From Oscillospiraceae bacterium (GTDB lineage: Bacteria > Bacillota > Clostridia > Oscillospirales > Ruminococcaceae), in contig JAFTXQ010000006.1 of assembly GCA_017461565.1 (NCBI GenBank), positions 1 to 64,000 on the forward strand: a stretch of 64,000 nt of DNA, in the 5' to 3' direction. The position numbers and the translations under genes were made by a program. The notes under the pieces were generated by a model. It had not been told where the DNA came from and did not search any database. It was given only the letters and a program-made list of their open reading frames with translations. How positions within the stretch are numbered: the stretch's first letter is position 1; each line of letters starts with the position of its first letter. Of this stretch, positions 26,254-35,354 are shown in pieces.

Positions 26254-26592
26254 ATGAAAAAACTTATAGCATTATTGCTTGCGGCTGTTATGCTTTGTTG
26301 CTGTGGCGTCAGCGCTTGTGCTGAGTCAGCCTCCGATGCCTCATACAGCATGAGTCGAAGCTCAGATAGCGATGACGATGGCGGAAGTGTGATATTCATA
26401 ATTGGCGGTGCCGCAGTCGGAATAATCATTGCTGTCTGCATAATGATGTACCATAAGGGGCAGCTTAAAAGCGTACGGATGGAGCGGTCCGCAAGAAATT
26501 ACGTTGAGCCGGGAAGCTTCAATATTACATATTCAGATGAGATATACTTATACAAAAAGGTCGATCGCTCCGAAAAACCGAAAAATGACTGA
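26254..26592 (+). CDS. Small exported membrane protein, unknown function
   Basis: This 112-residue protein has a Sec signal peptide with a lipobox-like Cys cluster (MLCCCGVSACAES), a Ser/Asp-rich segment, one membrane helix (about 47-66) and a short basic cytoplasmic tail. It looks like a reduced relative of proteins with a TPM domain that often adjoin zinc-ribbon genes like the one upstream, but the TPM domain itself is absent. AAGGAGG precedes the start. Confidence 0.7.
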   Translation: MKKLIALLLAAVMLCCCGVSACAESASDASYSMSRSSDSDDDGGSVIFIIGGAAVGIIIAVCIMMYHKGQLKSVRMERSARNYVEPGSFNITYSDEIYLYKKVDRSEKPKND

Positions 26593-26605
26593 ATACATAA
26601 TAAAT

Positions 26606-26633
26606 CGACCCGTTTCTGCTCGGAAACGGGTCG
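26606..26633. terminator. Bidirectional terminator between convergent genes
   Basis: CGACCCGTTTC and GAAACGGGTCG form an 11-bp stem with a 6-base loop, with TATTTTA on the right and AAT-rich sequence on the left; it serves the small membrane gene and glgB. Confidence 0.85.
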
Positions 26634-26637
26634 TATT

Positions 26638-28440
26638 TTATGATACTGTAATATCGGCTAATGTGTAATAGGCTGCTGAGTACCTTGGCACATTCATTGT
26701 TACATTACCGTTTTGGTCTGCTTTCAGCGTTTTTTTGTAGTGAGGCAGACAGCCGTTGAACTCGTCGGCTGTGCTGTCAAGCAGTATCGTCAGTTTCTTA
26801 CCTGCGCCGATATTGAAGCTGTAATGCTCCTGCACGCTGTCAGAGAAGTTCATCACTATGACGATTGGCTTTTCCCCGTCGCAGCGACGTATCATGGTAT
26901 AGCAGCGCCTGAGTGCGCTGTCACAGTCCAGCCACGCAAAGCCGTCGGGTGTATCGTCCCAGCGTGACAGGACAGGCTTCTTGAGATACAATTTACAAAG
27001 CTTCTTCATGAACGCAGAAAACGCATCATGGATGGGGTATTTCAACATATCCCAGTCCTGCTCCCTGGTCTCGTCCCATTCACGCAGCTGCCCGAATTCG
27101 CTGCCCATGAAATTCAGTTTCTTGCCGGGATGGGCGTACATATACATATATAATGCACGTGCCTGCGGGAATTTGTCGTCGTATCCGCCGTTCATCTTCT
27201 GCATGATGGTGGCTTTTCCGTGTACGTTTTCATCGTGGGAGAGGGGGAGTATGTATTTCTCGCTGTAATTGTACAGCATGGAGAAAGTAAGCTTGTGATA
27301 ATGAGGCACACGCTCTTCAGGGTTTTTTATGAAATAATCCAGCGTATCGTTCATCCAGCCCATGTCCCATTTGTAGTCAAAGCCGAGACCGCCTTCAGCG
27401 ACCGAGCGTGTTACATTCGGGTAGTCGGTAGAGTCCTCTGCACAGAGTATCGCAGAGGGGTGTATCCATTTAAGTCCTGCGTTCATGTTTTTCAGGAATT
27501 CCAGACCGTTTTCGTTGACACCACGCTGCGGCTCGCCCATCCAGTAGATAACACGGCTGATGGCGTCCATGCGCAGTCCGTCGAAGTGATATTCTGTCAG
27601 CCAGTAATTTGCGGCAGAATTAAGGAAGCTACGCACATAGCCCTTGCTGAAATCAAAATTTCTGCTACCCCACTCGCTGTATGAGATATCGTCGTATTCC
27701 GACTCGAAAAGCGGAGTTCCGTCGAAATTTGCAAGCGCATATCCGTCCACCGCAAAATGAACTGGCACGAAGTCCATTATCACTGCTATGCTGTGCTTGT
27801 GACACTGTTCAACGAATTGTTTAAGCTGTTTTGCCTCGCCGTAGCGGGCGGTAGGTGCGAAAAAGCCCGTTGCCTGATAGCCCCAGGAGTTATCGCAGGG
27901 GTACTCGTTCAATGGCATAAGCTCAATGCAGTTGTAGCCGTGCTCCTTACAGTAGGAGATGAGCTTCGGTGCAAGCTCGCTGTAATCGTACCAGCCGTTG
28001 GGGTCATCGGGGTTCTCTTTCCATGAGCCGAGGTGTACCTCGTATATGTTGAGGGCATCTCCGTGCCAGACGCCTCTGCCATTCATCCAGGGAAAATCGT
28101 CGAAATCATATCGTATATCACGTATCACGGAGGCGCTTTCGGGTCTGAGCTGCATCCCGAATGCGTATGGGTCGGAATGCTCTGTTGCTGTGCCATTGTG
28201 ATATATGCGGTATTTATACATGTCTCCTGCTTTTGCATTTGATACATATAGCGCCCAGAAGCTTCCATCTCCTATACGGCTCATCTGTGCGTCGTTCCAG
28301 TCATTGAAGCTTCCGATCACCGATACTGAATCTGCGTGTGGTGCAAACACCCTGAACATCGTTCCTGTTGAGTCTGTGTGGGCGCCCAGCCATGTGTAGC
28401 TGTCGAAGCTTCTGCCAGAATAAAATTCATCTAACCTCAT
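26638..28440 (-). CDS. glgB: 1,4-alpha-glucan branching enzyme
   Basis: GlgB makes the alpha-1,6 branches of glycogen. The 600-residue protein has an N-terminal CBM48 domain (TMFRVFAPHADSVSVIGSFNDW), the GH13 barrel with the nucleophile in FDGLRMDAI, the acid/base in CAEDSTDYPNV, the third carboxylate in LPLSHDENVHGK, and a C-terminal beta domain. It is cytoplasmic. The start is divergent from a TetR-family gene, and both promoters share one palindrome, so the regulator may control it. Confidence 0.97.
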   Translation of the reverse strand: MRLDEFYSGRSFDSYTWLGAHTDSTGTMFRVFAPHADSVSVIGSFNDWNDAQMSRIGDGSFWALYVSNAKAGDMYKYRIYHNGTATEHSDPYAFGMQLRPESASVIRDIRYDFDDFPWMNGRGVWHGDALNIYEVHLGSWKENPDDPNGWYDYSELAPKLISYCKEHGYNCIELMPLNEYPCDNSWGYQATGFFAPTARYGEAKQLKQFVEQCHKHSIAVIMDFVPVHFAVDGYALANFDGTPLFESEYDDISYSEWGSRNFDFSKGYVRSFLNSAANYWLTEYHFDGLRMDAISRVIYWMGEPQRGVNENGLEFLKNMNAGLKWIHPSAILCAEDSTDYPNVTRSVAEGGLGFDYKWDMGWMNDTLDYFIKNPEERVPHYHKLTFSMLYNYSEKYILPLSHDENVHGKATIMQKMNGGYDDKFPQARALYMYMYAHPGKKLNFMGSEFGQLREWDETREQDWDMLKYPIHDAFSAFMKKLCKLYLKKPVLSRWDDTPDGFAWLDCDSALRRCYTMIRRCDGEKPIVIVMNFSDSVQEHYSFNIGAGKKLTILLDSTADEFNGCLPHYKKTLKADQNGNVTMNVPRYSAAYYTLADITVS

Positions 28441-28462
28441 TGCTTTGCTTTATCCTCTTAGT

Positions 28463-28506
28463 ATGATAAATTAATTATTGACAATTGTCTATTTTTGTAC
28501 TATAAT
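28463..28506. promoter_or_regulatory. Divergent overlapping promoters with a shared palindrome
   Basis: Plus promoter: TTGACA (28478-28483), 17 bases, TATAAT (28501-28506). Minus promoter: TAGACA (plus 28486-28491), 17 bases, TATCAT (plus 28463-28468). The perfect 10-bp palindrome GACAATTGTC (28480-28489) includes parts of both -35 boxes and is the likely operator of the TetR-family protein. Confidence 0.75.
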
Positions 28507-28643
28507 ATATTATAATGGAGTAAAACGTATTAATCAACCATCAGTTTTTTTGCTTAAGTTTATTATACGACTGATTTTAAAATATGTATAATAAACTTAT
28601 CGAGCGTTTGGCTGATCGATATTTATTGTGCGGAGGTAACTAT

Positions 28644-29195
28644 ATGGATCTCAGAATACAGCGGACCAAAGCCGCTATAAAAGAAGCGTTTCTTGAGCTT
28701 CGTGAAAAAAAGCCGATCGAAAAGATAACAGTCACAGAGCTTACAAGGCTGGCTAATATAAATAAGGCGACATTTTATCTGCATTATTCGGATATTTATT
28801 CTTTGTCCGATGAGATAGAGAATGCGATCATTGATGAGGTGCTTCTTGATCTTGAGGTGCAGAACAAATTCTTTGAGGATCATCAGCAGTATGCCAAGGA
28901 GATATTCAATGCGATGGTAGCCCACCGTGAACAGCTTGACTGTGTATTCTCAGGAAGCCGAAATGCCATTTTCAGTGACAAGATAGAAGCACGCATCAAA
29001 AAGATACTGTATGAGGCATATCCCGGTTTTAAGACTGAAAAAAATGACACTATTCTCACGTTCCTTATTCAGGGAGTGTTTCATTCGGTAAAGACCAGCC
29101 GTATGACAGGGGATATGCAAAAGACTTATGATGAGCTTTCACGGCTTACGGCAATGATCATTATGGAGACCGATCCGCCTGCCACAACTGCATAA
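28644..29195 (+). CDS. TetR/AcrR family transcriptional regulator
   Basis: This 183-residue protein has an N-terminal TetR helix-turn-helix (RTKAAIKEAFLELREKK, KITVTELTRLANINKATFYLHY) and a helical ligand-binding C-terminal domain of unknown specificity. ATG at 28644 is preferred because GGAGG at 28633-28637 precedes it; an in-frame ATG at 28584 adds 20 residues and lacks a comparable site. It probably represses itself and perhaps glgB through the palindrome at 28480-28489. Confidence 0.88.
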   Translation: MDLRIQRTKAAIKEAFLELREKKPIEKITVTELTRLANINKATFYLHYSDIYSLSDEIENAIIDEVLLDLEVQNKFFEDHQQYAKEIFNAMVAHREQLDCVFSGSRNAIFSDKIEARIKKILYEAYPGFKTEKNDTILTFLIQGVFHSVKTSRMTGDMQKTYDELSRLTAMIIMETDPPATTA

Positions 29196-29212
29196 TAATG
29201 TAAAATGATGTG

Positions 29213-29239
29213 ACCCGAGTTGTTGACAACGACTCGGGT
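29213..29239 (+). terminator. Terminator of the TetR gene, containing a -35 box
   Basis: ACCCGAGT (29213-29220) pairs with ACTCGGGT (29232-29239), then TTGTGTT. The loop region holds TTGACA of the next promoter. Confidence 0.75.
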
Positions 29240-29251
29240 TTGTGTTATAAT
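29223..29251 (+). promoter_or_regulatory. Promoter of the GH95 gene
   Basis: TTGACA (29223-29228) and TATAAT (29246-29251) are both perfect consensus, separated by 17 bases; the -35 lies in the loop of the preceding terminator. Confidence 0.88.
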
Positions 29252-29328
29252 GACTGTGATTAATGTGCTAAAGCGATGGTGTGCTGATTTGCTTGCAATA
29301 TCGCTTCGCAGAAAGGAACTTTATCAAA

Positions 29329-31617
29329 ATGAGCAACGGAAATGTTATTTATTTTGACCATGAGGGCGATTTTTCCTTGTGGGAGCAGACCTGTCTGCCT
29401 ATCGGCAACGGATATATAGGCGCAAGTATGTTCGGAGGCATCCGCACAGAGCGTATCGTTTTTAATGAAAAGACTCTGTGGGCAGGCGGTCCCTGCGAAA
29501 ACCGACCTGATTATTACGGCGGCAACAAGCGTGACAGATATAAATATGTTAAGCAGGTGCAGGAAGAGCTTAAAAACGGCAGCTACGACAAGGTACTGGA
29601 GCTTCTGCCGAAGCTCACGGGCGATGGTGATTTCGGCTCATATCTGCTGCTCTGCGATATGGTGATAGATTTCAATGTTCCTAATGGTCAGGCTTCAAAT
29701 TACCGCCGTGCGCTGGATCTCGACAAATCTCTTTATACCTGCGAGTTTGAGATAGGCGGCGTGAAGTACACCCGTGAAGCCTTTGCAAGCTATCCCGCAA
29801 GGATAATGGCGTTCCGTTTTTCTGCTTCCCAAAAGGGCAAGCTCGGCTTCAGCCTGTGGGTGGACAAGACACATCCCTGCACTATTGACGCAGAGGGCAA
29901 CCTCATGTGTTACAGCGGTTATGTCGAGGACAACGGCATGCGATTTGACGCAAGGGCGATGGTACAGACCGACGGTGAAATACTTACAACGGGCGGCAAG
30001 CTTATAGTGAAGGACGCTACCGAAGCCGTACTGTATCTTACCGCTGCCACTGACTATGAGATGAAGTATCCCGACTACCGCAGCAATATCGACCCTGCCA
30101 CTGTTACCATTCCGCTGGTGCAGGCAGCCTCGATGCTCGGCTGGGACGCACTTTATCAGGAGCATTATGCGGATTACTCCTCTATATTCAACCGTGTGGA
30201 GCTGAAGCTTAATGATGAGGAAGCTGACATGCCTGCTGACAGGCTTATCGAAGCTTACAGACGTGGAGAGCGTGCCGCTATGAACAAGCTGGAGTCGCTG
30301 TATTTCCAGTACGGAAGATATCTGCTGATCTCCTCTTCAAGAGAAGGCTCGCTGCCTGCAAACCTCCAGGGCGTATGGAACGAGAGCAACACGCCTCCGT
30401 GGTGCTGTGATTATCATATAAATGTAAACCTCCAGATGAACTACTGGGGTGCTTACAACACAAATATGGCTGAAACAGTGCCCCCGTTGGTGGATTTTCT
30501 CGATTCGCTCAGAGAGCCGGGCCGCATAACCGCAAAGGAATATTATAATATCATTTCAACTGAAGATCAGCCCGAAAACGGTTGGACGGCGCACACTCAA
30601 TGCTCGCCATTCGGCTGGACAGCACCCGGATGGGATTTCTACTGGGGCTGGTCCACTGCAGCTGTTGCGTGGCTGATGCAGAATATCTGGGAACATTATG
30701 AGTTCACAGGCGACAAGCGCTATCTTGCAGAGAAGATATATCCGATAATGCGTGAAAGCGTGCGCTTTTACACTCAGTGGCTGATATATGATGAAAAGCA
30801 GGACAGATTCGTGTCCTCTCCCACATACAGCCCCGAGCATGGTCCTGCCACCATCGGCAATACTTACGAGCAGAGCCTTATTGCACAGCTTTTTGAGGAC
30901 TTTTTAAAGGCTGCCGAGGCACTTAACACGGATCCTGAGCTTTGTCACAGAGTAAAGGAACTGCTGCCGAGGCTGAAGCCGTATTCGGTAGGAAAAACAG
31001 GACTTCTCAAGGAATGGTACGAGGAGGACGAGCCGGATTTCGACAGCTCCAAGGTGCAGAAAAATCACCGTCATATCTCACATCTGATGGGGCTTTACCC
31101 CGGCAAATACATAAATCATTCCCGTCCCGAGCTTATGCAGGCGGCTATTGCTACGATGAACGACCGTGGTGACGAGTCTACGGGCTGGGCGAGAGCCTAT
31201 AAGATAAATCTATGGGCAAGAACAGGCGACGGAAACCGCACCTACAAGCTGCTCAACGGACTTTTAAGCTCCTGCACCTTTGTGAACCTGTGGGATTTCC
31301 ATCCGCCGTTCCAGATCGACGGAAACTTCGGAGCTTCGGCAGGTATTGCTGAAATGCTCGTACAGAGCCACGAGGGCGTTATCAGGCTGCTTCCCGCACT
31401 CCCTGACGAGTGGAAGAGCGGAAGCTTCAGGGGCCTGTGTGCAAGAGGTGGCTTTGTGATAAACGCAAGCTGGGAAAACGGAGAGATAGTTTCGGCAGAG
31501 GTGTTCTCCAAAAACGGAGGCGAGTGCAGGCTTGAGCTTCCCGCAAACGGTATTATCGAAAAGATAATCATAAACACAGGCAAGAATGAAAAGGAGATCA
31601 TCATGCCTGTAAAATAA
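29329..31617 (+). CDS. GH95 family glycosidase (alpha-L-fucosidase type), cytoplasmic
   Basis: GH95 enzymes remove alpha-1,2-linked L-fucose, or related L-galactose, by an inverting mechanism. The 762-residue protein shows the family start (LPIGNGYIGASMFGG, TERIVFNEKTLWAGGP), the catalytic Asn pair region DYHINVNLQMNYW, the general acid region PTYSPEHGP, and DGNFGASAGIAEML near the C-terminus. No signal peptide is present from ATG 29329 (AAAGGA upstream), so it acts on imported oligosaccharides. No transporter is adjacent. Upstream in-frame starts to 29281 lack a ribosome site. Confidence 0.92.
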   Translation: MSNGNVIYFDHEGDFSLWEQTCLPIGNGYIGASMFGGIRTERIVFNEKTLWAGGPCENRPDYYGGNKRDRYKYVKQVQEELKNGSYDKVLELLPKLTGDGDFGSYLLLCDMVIDFNVPNGQASNYRRALDLDKSLYTCEFEIGGVKYTREAFASYPARIMAFRFSASQKGKLGFSLWVDKTHPCTIDAEGNLMCYSGYVEDNGMRFDARAMVQTDGEILTTGGKLIVKDATEAVLYLTAATDYEMKYPDYRSNIDPATVTIPLVQAASMLGWDALYQEHYADYSSIFNRVELKLNDEEADMPADRLIEAYRRGERAAMNKLESLYFQYGRYLLISSSREGSLPANLQGVWNESNTPPWCCDYHINVNLQMNYWGAYNTNMAETVPPLVDFLDSLREPGRITAKEYYNIISTEDQPENGWTAHTQCSPFGWTAPGWDFYWGWSTAAVAWLMQNIWEHYEFTGDKRYLAEKIYPIMRESVRFYTQWLIYDEKQDRFVSSPTYSPEHGPATIGNTYEQSLIAQLFEDFLKAAEALNTDPELCHRVKELLPRLKPYSVGKTGLLKEWYEEDEPDFDSSKVQKNHRHISHLMGLYPGKYINHSRPELMQAAIATMNDRGDESTGWARAYKINLWARTGDGNRTYKLLNGLLSSCTFVNLWDFHPPFQIDGNFGASAGIAEMLVQSHEGVIRLLPALPDEWKSGSFRGLCARGGFVINASWENGEIVSAEVFSKNGGECRLELPANGIIEKIIINTGKNEKEIIMPVK

Positions 31618-31623
31618 ATATCA

Positions 31624-31653
31624 AGACCGCTTTCCGGTTGCTGAAAGCGGTCT
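31624..31653 (+). terminator. Terminator of the GH95 gene
   Basis: AGACCGCTTTC and GAAAGCGGTCT form an 11-bp stem with an 8-base loop, followed by TTAAAAATTT. Confidence 0.8.
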
Positions 31654-31686
31654 TTAAAAATTTATATAAAAAATTAAAGAAAGTGC

Positions 31687-31715
31687 TTGACAAATAGATG
31701 AGCTTGTGATATAAT
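31687..31715 (+). promoter_or_regulatory. Promoter of tRNA-Ser
   Basis: TTGACA (31687-31692) and TATAAT (31710-31715), both perfect, are 17 bases apart. Confidence 0.9.
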
Positions 31716-31754
31716 AATTAAGTCGATACGGAGAGTATCGGGAATAAATGGTGT

Positions 31755-31846
31755 GGACAGTTGGCTGAGCTGGTCTAAGGCGCACGATTGGAAATCGTGT
31801 AACGGCTAATACCCGTTCCAGGGTTCGAATCCCTGACTGTCCGCCA
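31755..31846 (+). tRNA. tRNA-Ser (GGA anticodon), CCA encoded
   Basis: Acceptor arms GGACAGT and ACTGTCC pair perfectly. The anticodon stem-loop is CACGATT-GGA-AATCGTG, a long variable arm follows (TAACGGCTAATACCCGTTC), and the T-loop is GGTTCGAATCC. Long variable arm plus GGA anticodon identify serine, reading UCC/UCU. CCA is encoded at 31844-31846. Confidence 0.97.
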
Positions 31847-31848
31847 AA

Positions 31849-31878
31849 AACGCTGAACGAAAGTTCAGCGTTTTTTTG
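31849..31878 (+). terminator. Terminator of tRNA-Ser
   Basis: AACGCTGAAC and GTTCAGCGTT form a 10-bp stem with a GAAA loop, followed by TTTTT. Confidence 0.92.
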
Positions 31879-31961
31879 TTGTCTGATCGGGTGTTGAGTT
31901 TGCTGCGGTTGGATCGGTCTGTCGTTATGCGTCGTCTGTTCATCATTATATCGCTTCGATA

Positions 31962-31990
31962 TTGATTTTTTCTTTACTGTGTGCTATAAT
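31962..31990 (+). promoter_or_regulatory. Promoter of the remA-gmk-priA operon
   Basis: TTGATT (31962-31967) and TATAAT (31985-31990) are 17 bases apart, about 65 bases upstream of remA. Confidence 0.82.
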
Positions 31991-32056
31991 ATATTATTAT
32001 AGTGTATAAAGGGCAGTGTTGCCTTTTTGCGCATAAAAAGAGAGGTGCGTTGAAAT

Positions 32057-32305
32057 ATGAAGCTGATAAACATAGGCTTTGGTAATACTGTAAACGCCGA
32101 CAGGATAGTGTCGGTGGTAAGTCCCGAGGCTGCCCCCGTGAAGCGTATAGTACAGCTTGCCAAGGACGGCGGCACGGCTATCGACGCCACCTGCGGGCGC
32201 AAGACACGCTCGGTAATTATATGTGACAGCGGACATGTCGTGCTGTCCGCATTACAGCCCGAGACCATTTCGGGCAAAACGACAGGGGAGGACGAAGATG
32301 AATAA
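32057..32305 (+). CDS. remA: RemA-like regulator (DUF370)
   Basis: RemA in Bacillus is a DNA-binding activator of matrix genes and osmoprotection. The 82-residue protein has the family core [29 protein letters not shown] and the conserved [19 protein letters not shown]. It overlaps gmk by eight bases, the usual Firmicute arrangement remA-gmk. Confidence 0.95.
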   Translation: MKLINIGFGNTVNADRIVSVVSPEAAPVKRIVQLAKDGGTAIDATCGRKTRSVIICDSGHVVLSALQPETISGKTTGEDEDE

Positions 32306-32903
32306 GGGACTTTTATTTGTTGTATCAGCGCCTGCAGGCTGCGGAAAGGATACTATACTTGAACAGGTACTGGCAAAGACCGAGAATGTTGGTTATTCCG
32401 TTTCCGCTACCACAAGAGCGCCACGCCCCGGAGAGGTGGACGGCGTCCACTATCACTTCCACACAAGAGAGAGCTTTGAGCAGATGATAAAGGACGGAGC
32501 GGTGCTTGAATATACCGAGTACATAGGCAACTATTACGGCACTCCCCGTAAGGCGGTGGAGGATATGCTGGCGCAGGGTAAGGATGTTATCCTTAAGATA
32601 GAGGTAGAGGGGGCGATGAACATCAAAAAGCTGTTCCCCGAGTGCTGCCTTGTATTCATTCTTCCCCCTTCCATGGCGGAGCTTGAGCGTCGCCTGAGAA
32701 AGCGTGGCACAGAGGATGAAGAAACCATCCTCCGCCGCACGGCACAGGCAAGAAACGAGATAGGCACCGCAGTGAATTATGATTATTTCGTGGTGAACGA
32801 CGCACTTGAGGAGGCAGTCGATGATCTTATTGCGGTCATCCGTGCTGAGAAATGTCGTAAGGCAAGATGTATGGAAATGCTTGAAAAAATAAAGGGTGAA
32901 TAA
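32298..32903 (+). CDS. gmk: Guanylate kinase
   Basis: Gmk phosphorylates GMP to GDP. The 201-residue protein begins [19 protein letters not shown], a P-loop that departs from the usual GPSGVGKGT in having [25 protein letters not shown] and the [13 protein letters not shown] lid region are typical. ATG at 32298 has GGGGAGG upstream; a longer frame back to 32223 overlaps remA and is not family-like. rpoZ, often next, is absent. Confidence 0.97.
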   Translation: MNKGLLFVVSAPAGCGKDTILEQVLAKTENVGYSVSATTRAPRPGEVDGVHYHFHTRESFEQMIKDGAVLEYTEYIGNYYGTPRKAVEDMLAQGKDVILKIEVEGAMNIKKLFPECCLVFILPPSMAELERRLRKRGTEDEETILRRTAQARNEIGTAVNYDYFVVNDALEEAVDDLIAVIRAEKCRKARCMEMLEKIKGE

Positions 32904-32910
32904 ATTCCCG

Positions 32911-35337
32911 ATGGAACAGACTCTTATTGCACTGGTGGCGGTGGAAAACACCTCGTATAGCTTTGACACGCTTTTCAGCTATATCGTACCCGAGGGGCTT
33001 TGTGAAACGCTCCGTTCGGGAATGAGAGTGGCTGTGCCCTTTGGCAGAGGAAACAAGAGCCGTATAGGTCTTGTGTTCGATATTGCTGAGGGAGCTTCCG
33101 AAAAGCTTAAGGAGCTGCTTTTTGCGGTGGATGAGGAGCCCTGCATATCTGAGGAGCAGCTAAAGCTGTGCCGATGGCTGAGGGATACCACGTTCTGCAC
33201 TTATTTTGATGCGTTCAGGACGATACTTCCGCCAGGGCTCAGCTTCTCGTTGAAAACGCACTATTGTGTAAACGGGGAATATTCGGGCGAGCTTACCGAC
33301 AAGGAGCGGGAGTTTATCGCAAAGCTCTCTGCCGCTTCGGATGGCATAGCACGTGACGAGATAGTGACATCCTGTGGCGATGGCGGCAGGATGCTCAAAG
33401 CACTTCTCCAAAAGGGCGCAGTGCGTGAGAATGACGAGCTTAAACGCCGTGTCGGCGATGAAACAGCTCGGCTGGTAAGGCTTGCAGAGCCGGAGGAAAT
33501 GCCTAAGCTCACACCTAAGCAGAAGCAGGTGGTAGAGTTTGTAGAGGGTGCCGAAGCTGCATCGGTAAAAGAGGTGTGCTATGCCTGCTGTGTCACAGCG
33601 GCGGTGGTGAAGCGTCTTGTTGAAAAGGGTGTGCTGGAGCTGTACGAGCAGACGGTGTTCCGCACCGAGCCTGCCGAAATGGCGTCGCAGAGTCCTGAGA
33701 GCATAGTGTTTTCCGAAAAGCAGCAGGAGGTATTTGACGGTCTGCTTGGGCTTATGAGACTGCCCGAGCCGAAGTGCGCACTTCTTAGGGGCATTACGGG
33801 AAGCGGCAAGACCTCCGTGTTCATCCGCCTTATAAACGAGGCACTCAAAGACGGAAGATCCGCCATGATGCTGGTGCCCGAGATATCCCTTACACCGCAG
33901 ATGGTGGGTAAATTCCGTAGTCTTTTCGGCGGCGAGGTGGCTGTGCTTCACAGCAGCCTTTCGCTGGGAGAACGTGCTGACGAGTACCGCCGCATCGAAT
34001 GCGGCAAGGCGAGGATAGTTATAGGCACCCGCAGTGCGGTGTTTGCGCCTGTGCGGAATTTAGGCATAATCGTCATTGACGAGGAGGGCGAAAGCACCTA
34101 TAAGTCGGAGAACGCTCCCCGCTATCACGCAAGGGAGGCGGCAAAGCAGAGGTGCTTTGCACATAATGCGTTTCTTCTTCTGGCTTCGGCTACGCCGTCG
34201 CTTGAGAGCTACTATAACGCAAAGACGGGGCGTTACAGCCTGTTTGAGCTGGACGAGCGTTACAACAACGCTGTGCTTCCCGATGTATATATAGTTGATA
34301 TGAAAGTGGAGCAGCAGAACGGCAACCATTCTTCTTTCAGTATGCCGCTGCTTGACGAGATACAGGCAAACCTGGAGCGAGGCGAGCAGTCGATACTGCT
34401 GCTTAACCGCCGTGGATATCACACAAGCGTGCGGTGCGCCCACTGTGGTGCCTCAACGGAGTGTCCCAACTGCGCTGTGCCGCTTACCTATCATAAGGCT
34501 AACGGCAGCGTTATCTGTCATTACTGCGGATTTTCGCAGCGGCTTGCGCAGACCTGTCCCAAATGCGGCAGCAGGTACATGATGATGAAGGGTACGGGTA
34601 CCCAGCGTGTGGAGGACGAGCTTTCCGAGATCTTCCCGAGGGCAAGGATACTGCGAATGGATGCAGATACCACCTCTACAAAGCACGCATTCGAGCAGAA
34701 GTTCAGGGCGTTTGCCGACGGAGAGTATGATATAATAGTCGGCACGCAGATGATAGCCAAGGGGCTGGATTTCCCTAATGTTACGCTGGTCGGCGTGCTT
34801 AAAACGGATAACTCGCTTTATGCGGGGGATTTTAAGGCGTATGAGCGCACATTCTCACTTGTGACACAGGTAGTCGGGCGTTCGGGTCGGGGCGGCAGAA
34901 AGGGCAGAGCGATGATCCAGACCTTTACGCCTGAGCATTATGTGCTTAATCTTGCGGCAAGGCAGGACTACCCTGCGTTTTACGAGGAGGAGATAAAGCT
35001 GCGTGAGGCGATGCTCTATCCTCCGTTCTGTGATATAATATCGGTGACGTTTTCTGCGCTGTCTGAAAGTAATTGTGCGCTGGCTGCAAGAAGATTTACG
35101 CAGCTTCTGGAGCAGAAACGGGCACAGCTTGGGAGAGAGATACCGCTTCGGGTGCTTGGTCCCGCAAAATGTGCCGCTGCAAAGATAAACGGCCGTCATC
35201 GTTACAGGCTGATAATAAAGTGCCGCAGCAGCAGTGCGTTAAGAGAGCTTATCGAGAACACGCTGAAAGCAGCGGGGCAGGATGAGGCGTTCCGTAATGT
35301 CGGTTTTTTTGCAGACATGAACGGCGAAACGCTGTGA
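32911..35337 (+). CDS. priA: Primosomal replication helicase PriA
   Basis: PriA restarts stalled replication forks by loading the helicase. The 808-residue protein has an N-terminal DNA 3'-end-binding domain, Walker A GITGSGKTS, motif II IVIDEEGES where DEEH is normal, the zinc-binding Cys pairs CAHC, CPNC, CHYC and CPKC (about 510-560), and helicase motifs V/VI including QVVGRSGRGGRKG. ATG 32911 is chosen; GTG 32896 overlaps the end of gmk and is possible. The Gly in DEEG is the notable oddity. Confidence 0.96.
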   Translation: MEQTLIALVAVENTSYSFDTLFSYIVPEGLCETLRSGMRVAVPFGRGNKSRIGLVFDIAEGASEKLKELLFAVDEEPCISEEQLKLCRWLRDTTFCTYFDAFRTILPPGLSFSLKTHYCVNGEYSGELTDKEREFIAKLSAASDGIARDEIVTSCGDGGRMLKALLQKGAVRENDELKRRVGDETARLVRLAEPEEMPKLTPKQKQVVEFVEGAEAASVKEVCYACCVTAAVVKRLVEKGVLELYEQTVFRTEPAEMASQSPESIVFSEKQQEVFDGLLGLMRLPEPKCALLRGITGSGKTSVFIRLINEALKDGRSAMMLVPEISLTPQMVGKFRSLFGGEVAVLHSSLSLGERADEYRRIECGKARIVIGTRSAVFAPVRNLGIIVIDEEGESTYKSENAPRYHAREAAKQRCFAHNAFLLLASATPSLESYYNAKTGRYSLFELDERYNNAVLPDVYIVDMKVEQQNGNHSSFSMPLLDEIQANLERGEQSILLLNRRGYHTSVRCAHCGASTECPNCAVPLTYHKANGSVICHYCGFSQRLAQTCPKCGSRYMMMKGTGTQRVEDELSEIFPRARILRMDADTTSTKHAFEQKFRAFADGEYDIIVGTQMIAKGLDFPNVTLVGVLKTDNSLYAGDFKAYERTFSLVTQVVGRSGRGGRKGRAMIQTFTPEHYVLNLAARQDYPAFYEEEIKLREAMLYPPFCDIISVTFSALSESNCALAARRFTQLLEQKRAQLGREIPLRVLGPAKCAAAKINGRHRYRLIIKCRSSSALRELIENTLKAAGQDEAFRNVGFFADMNGETL

Positions 35338-35354
35338 TATGAAAGGAGCATGAA

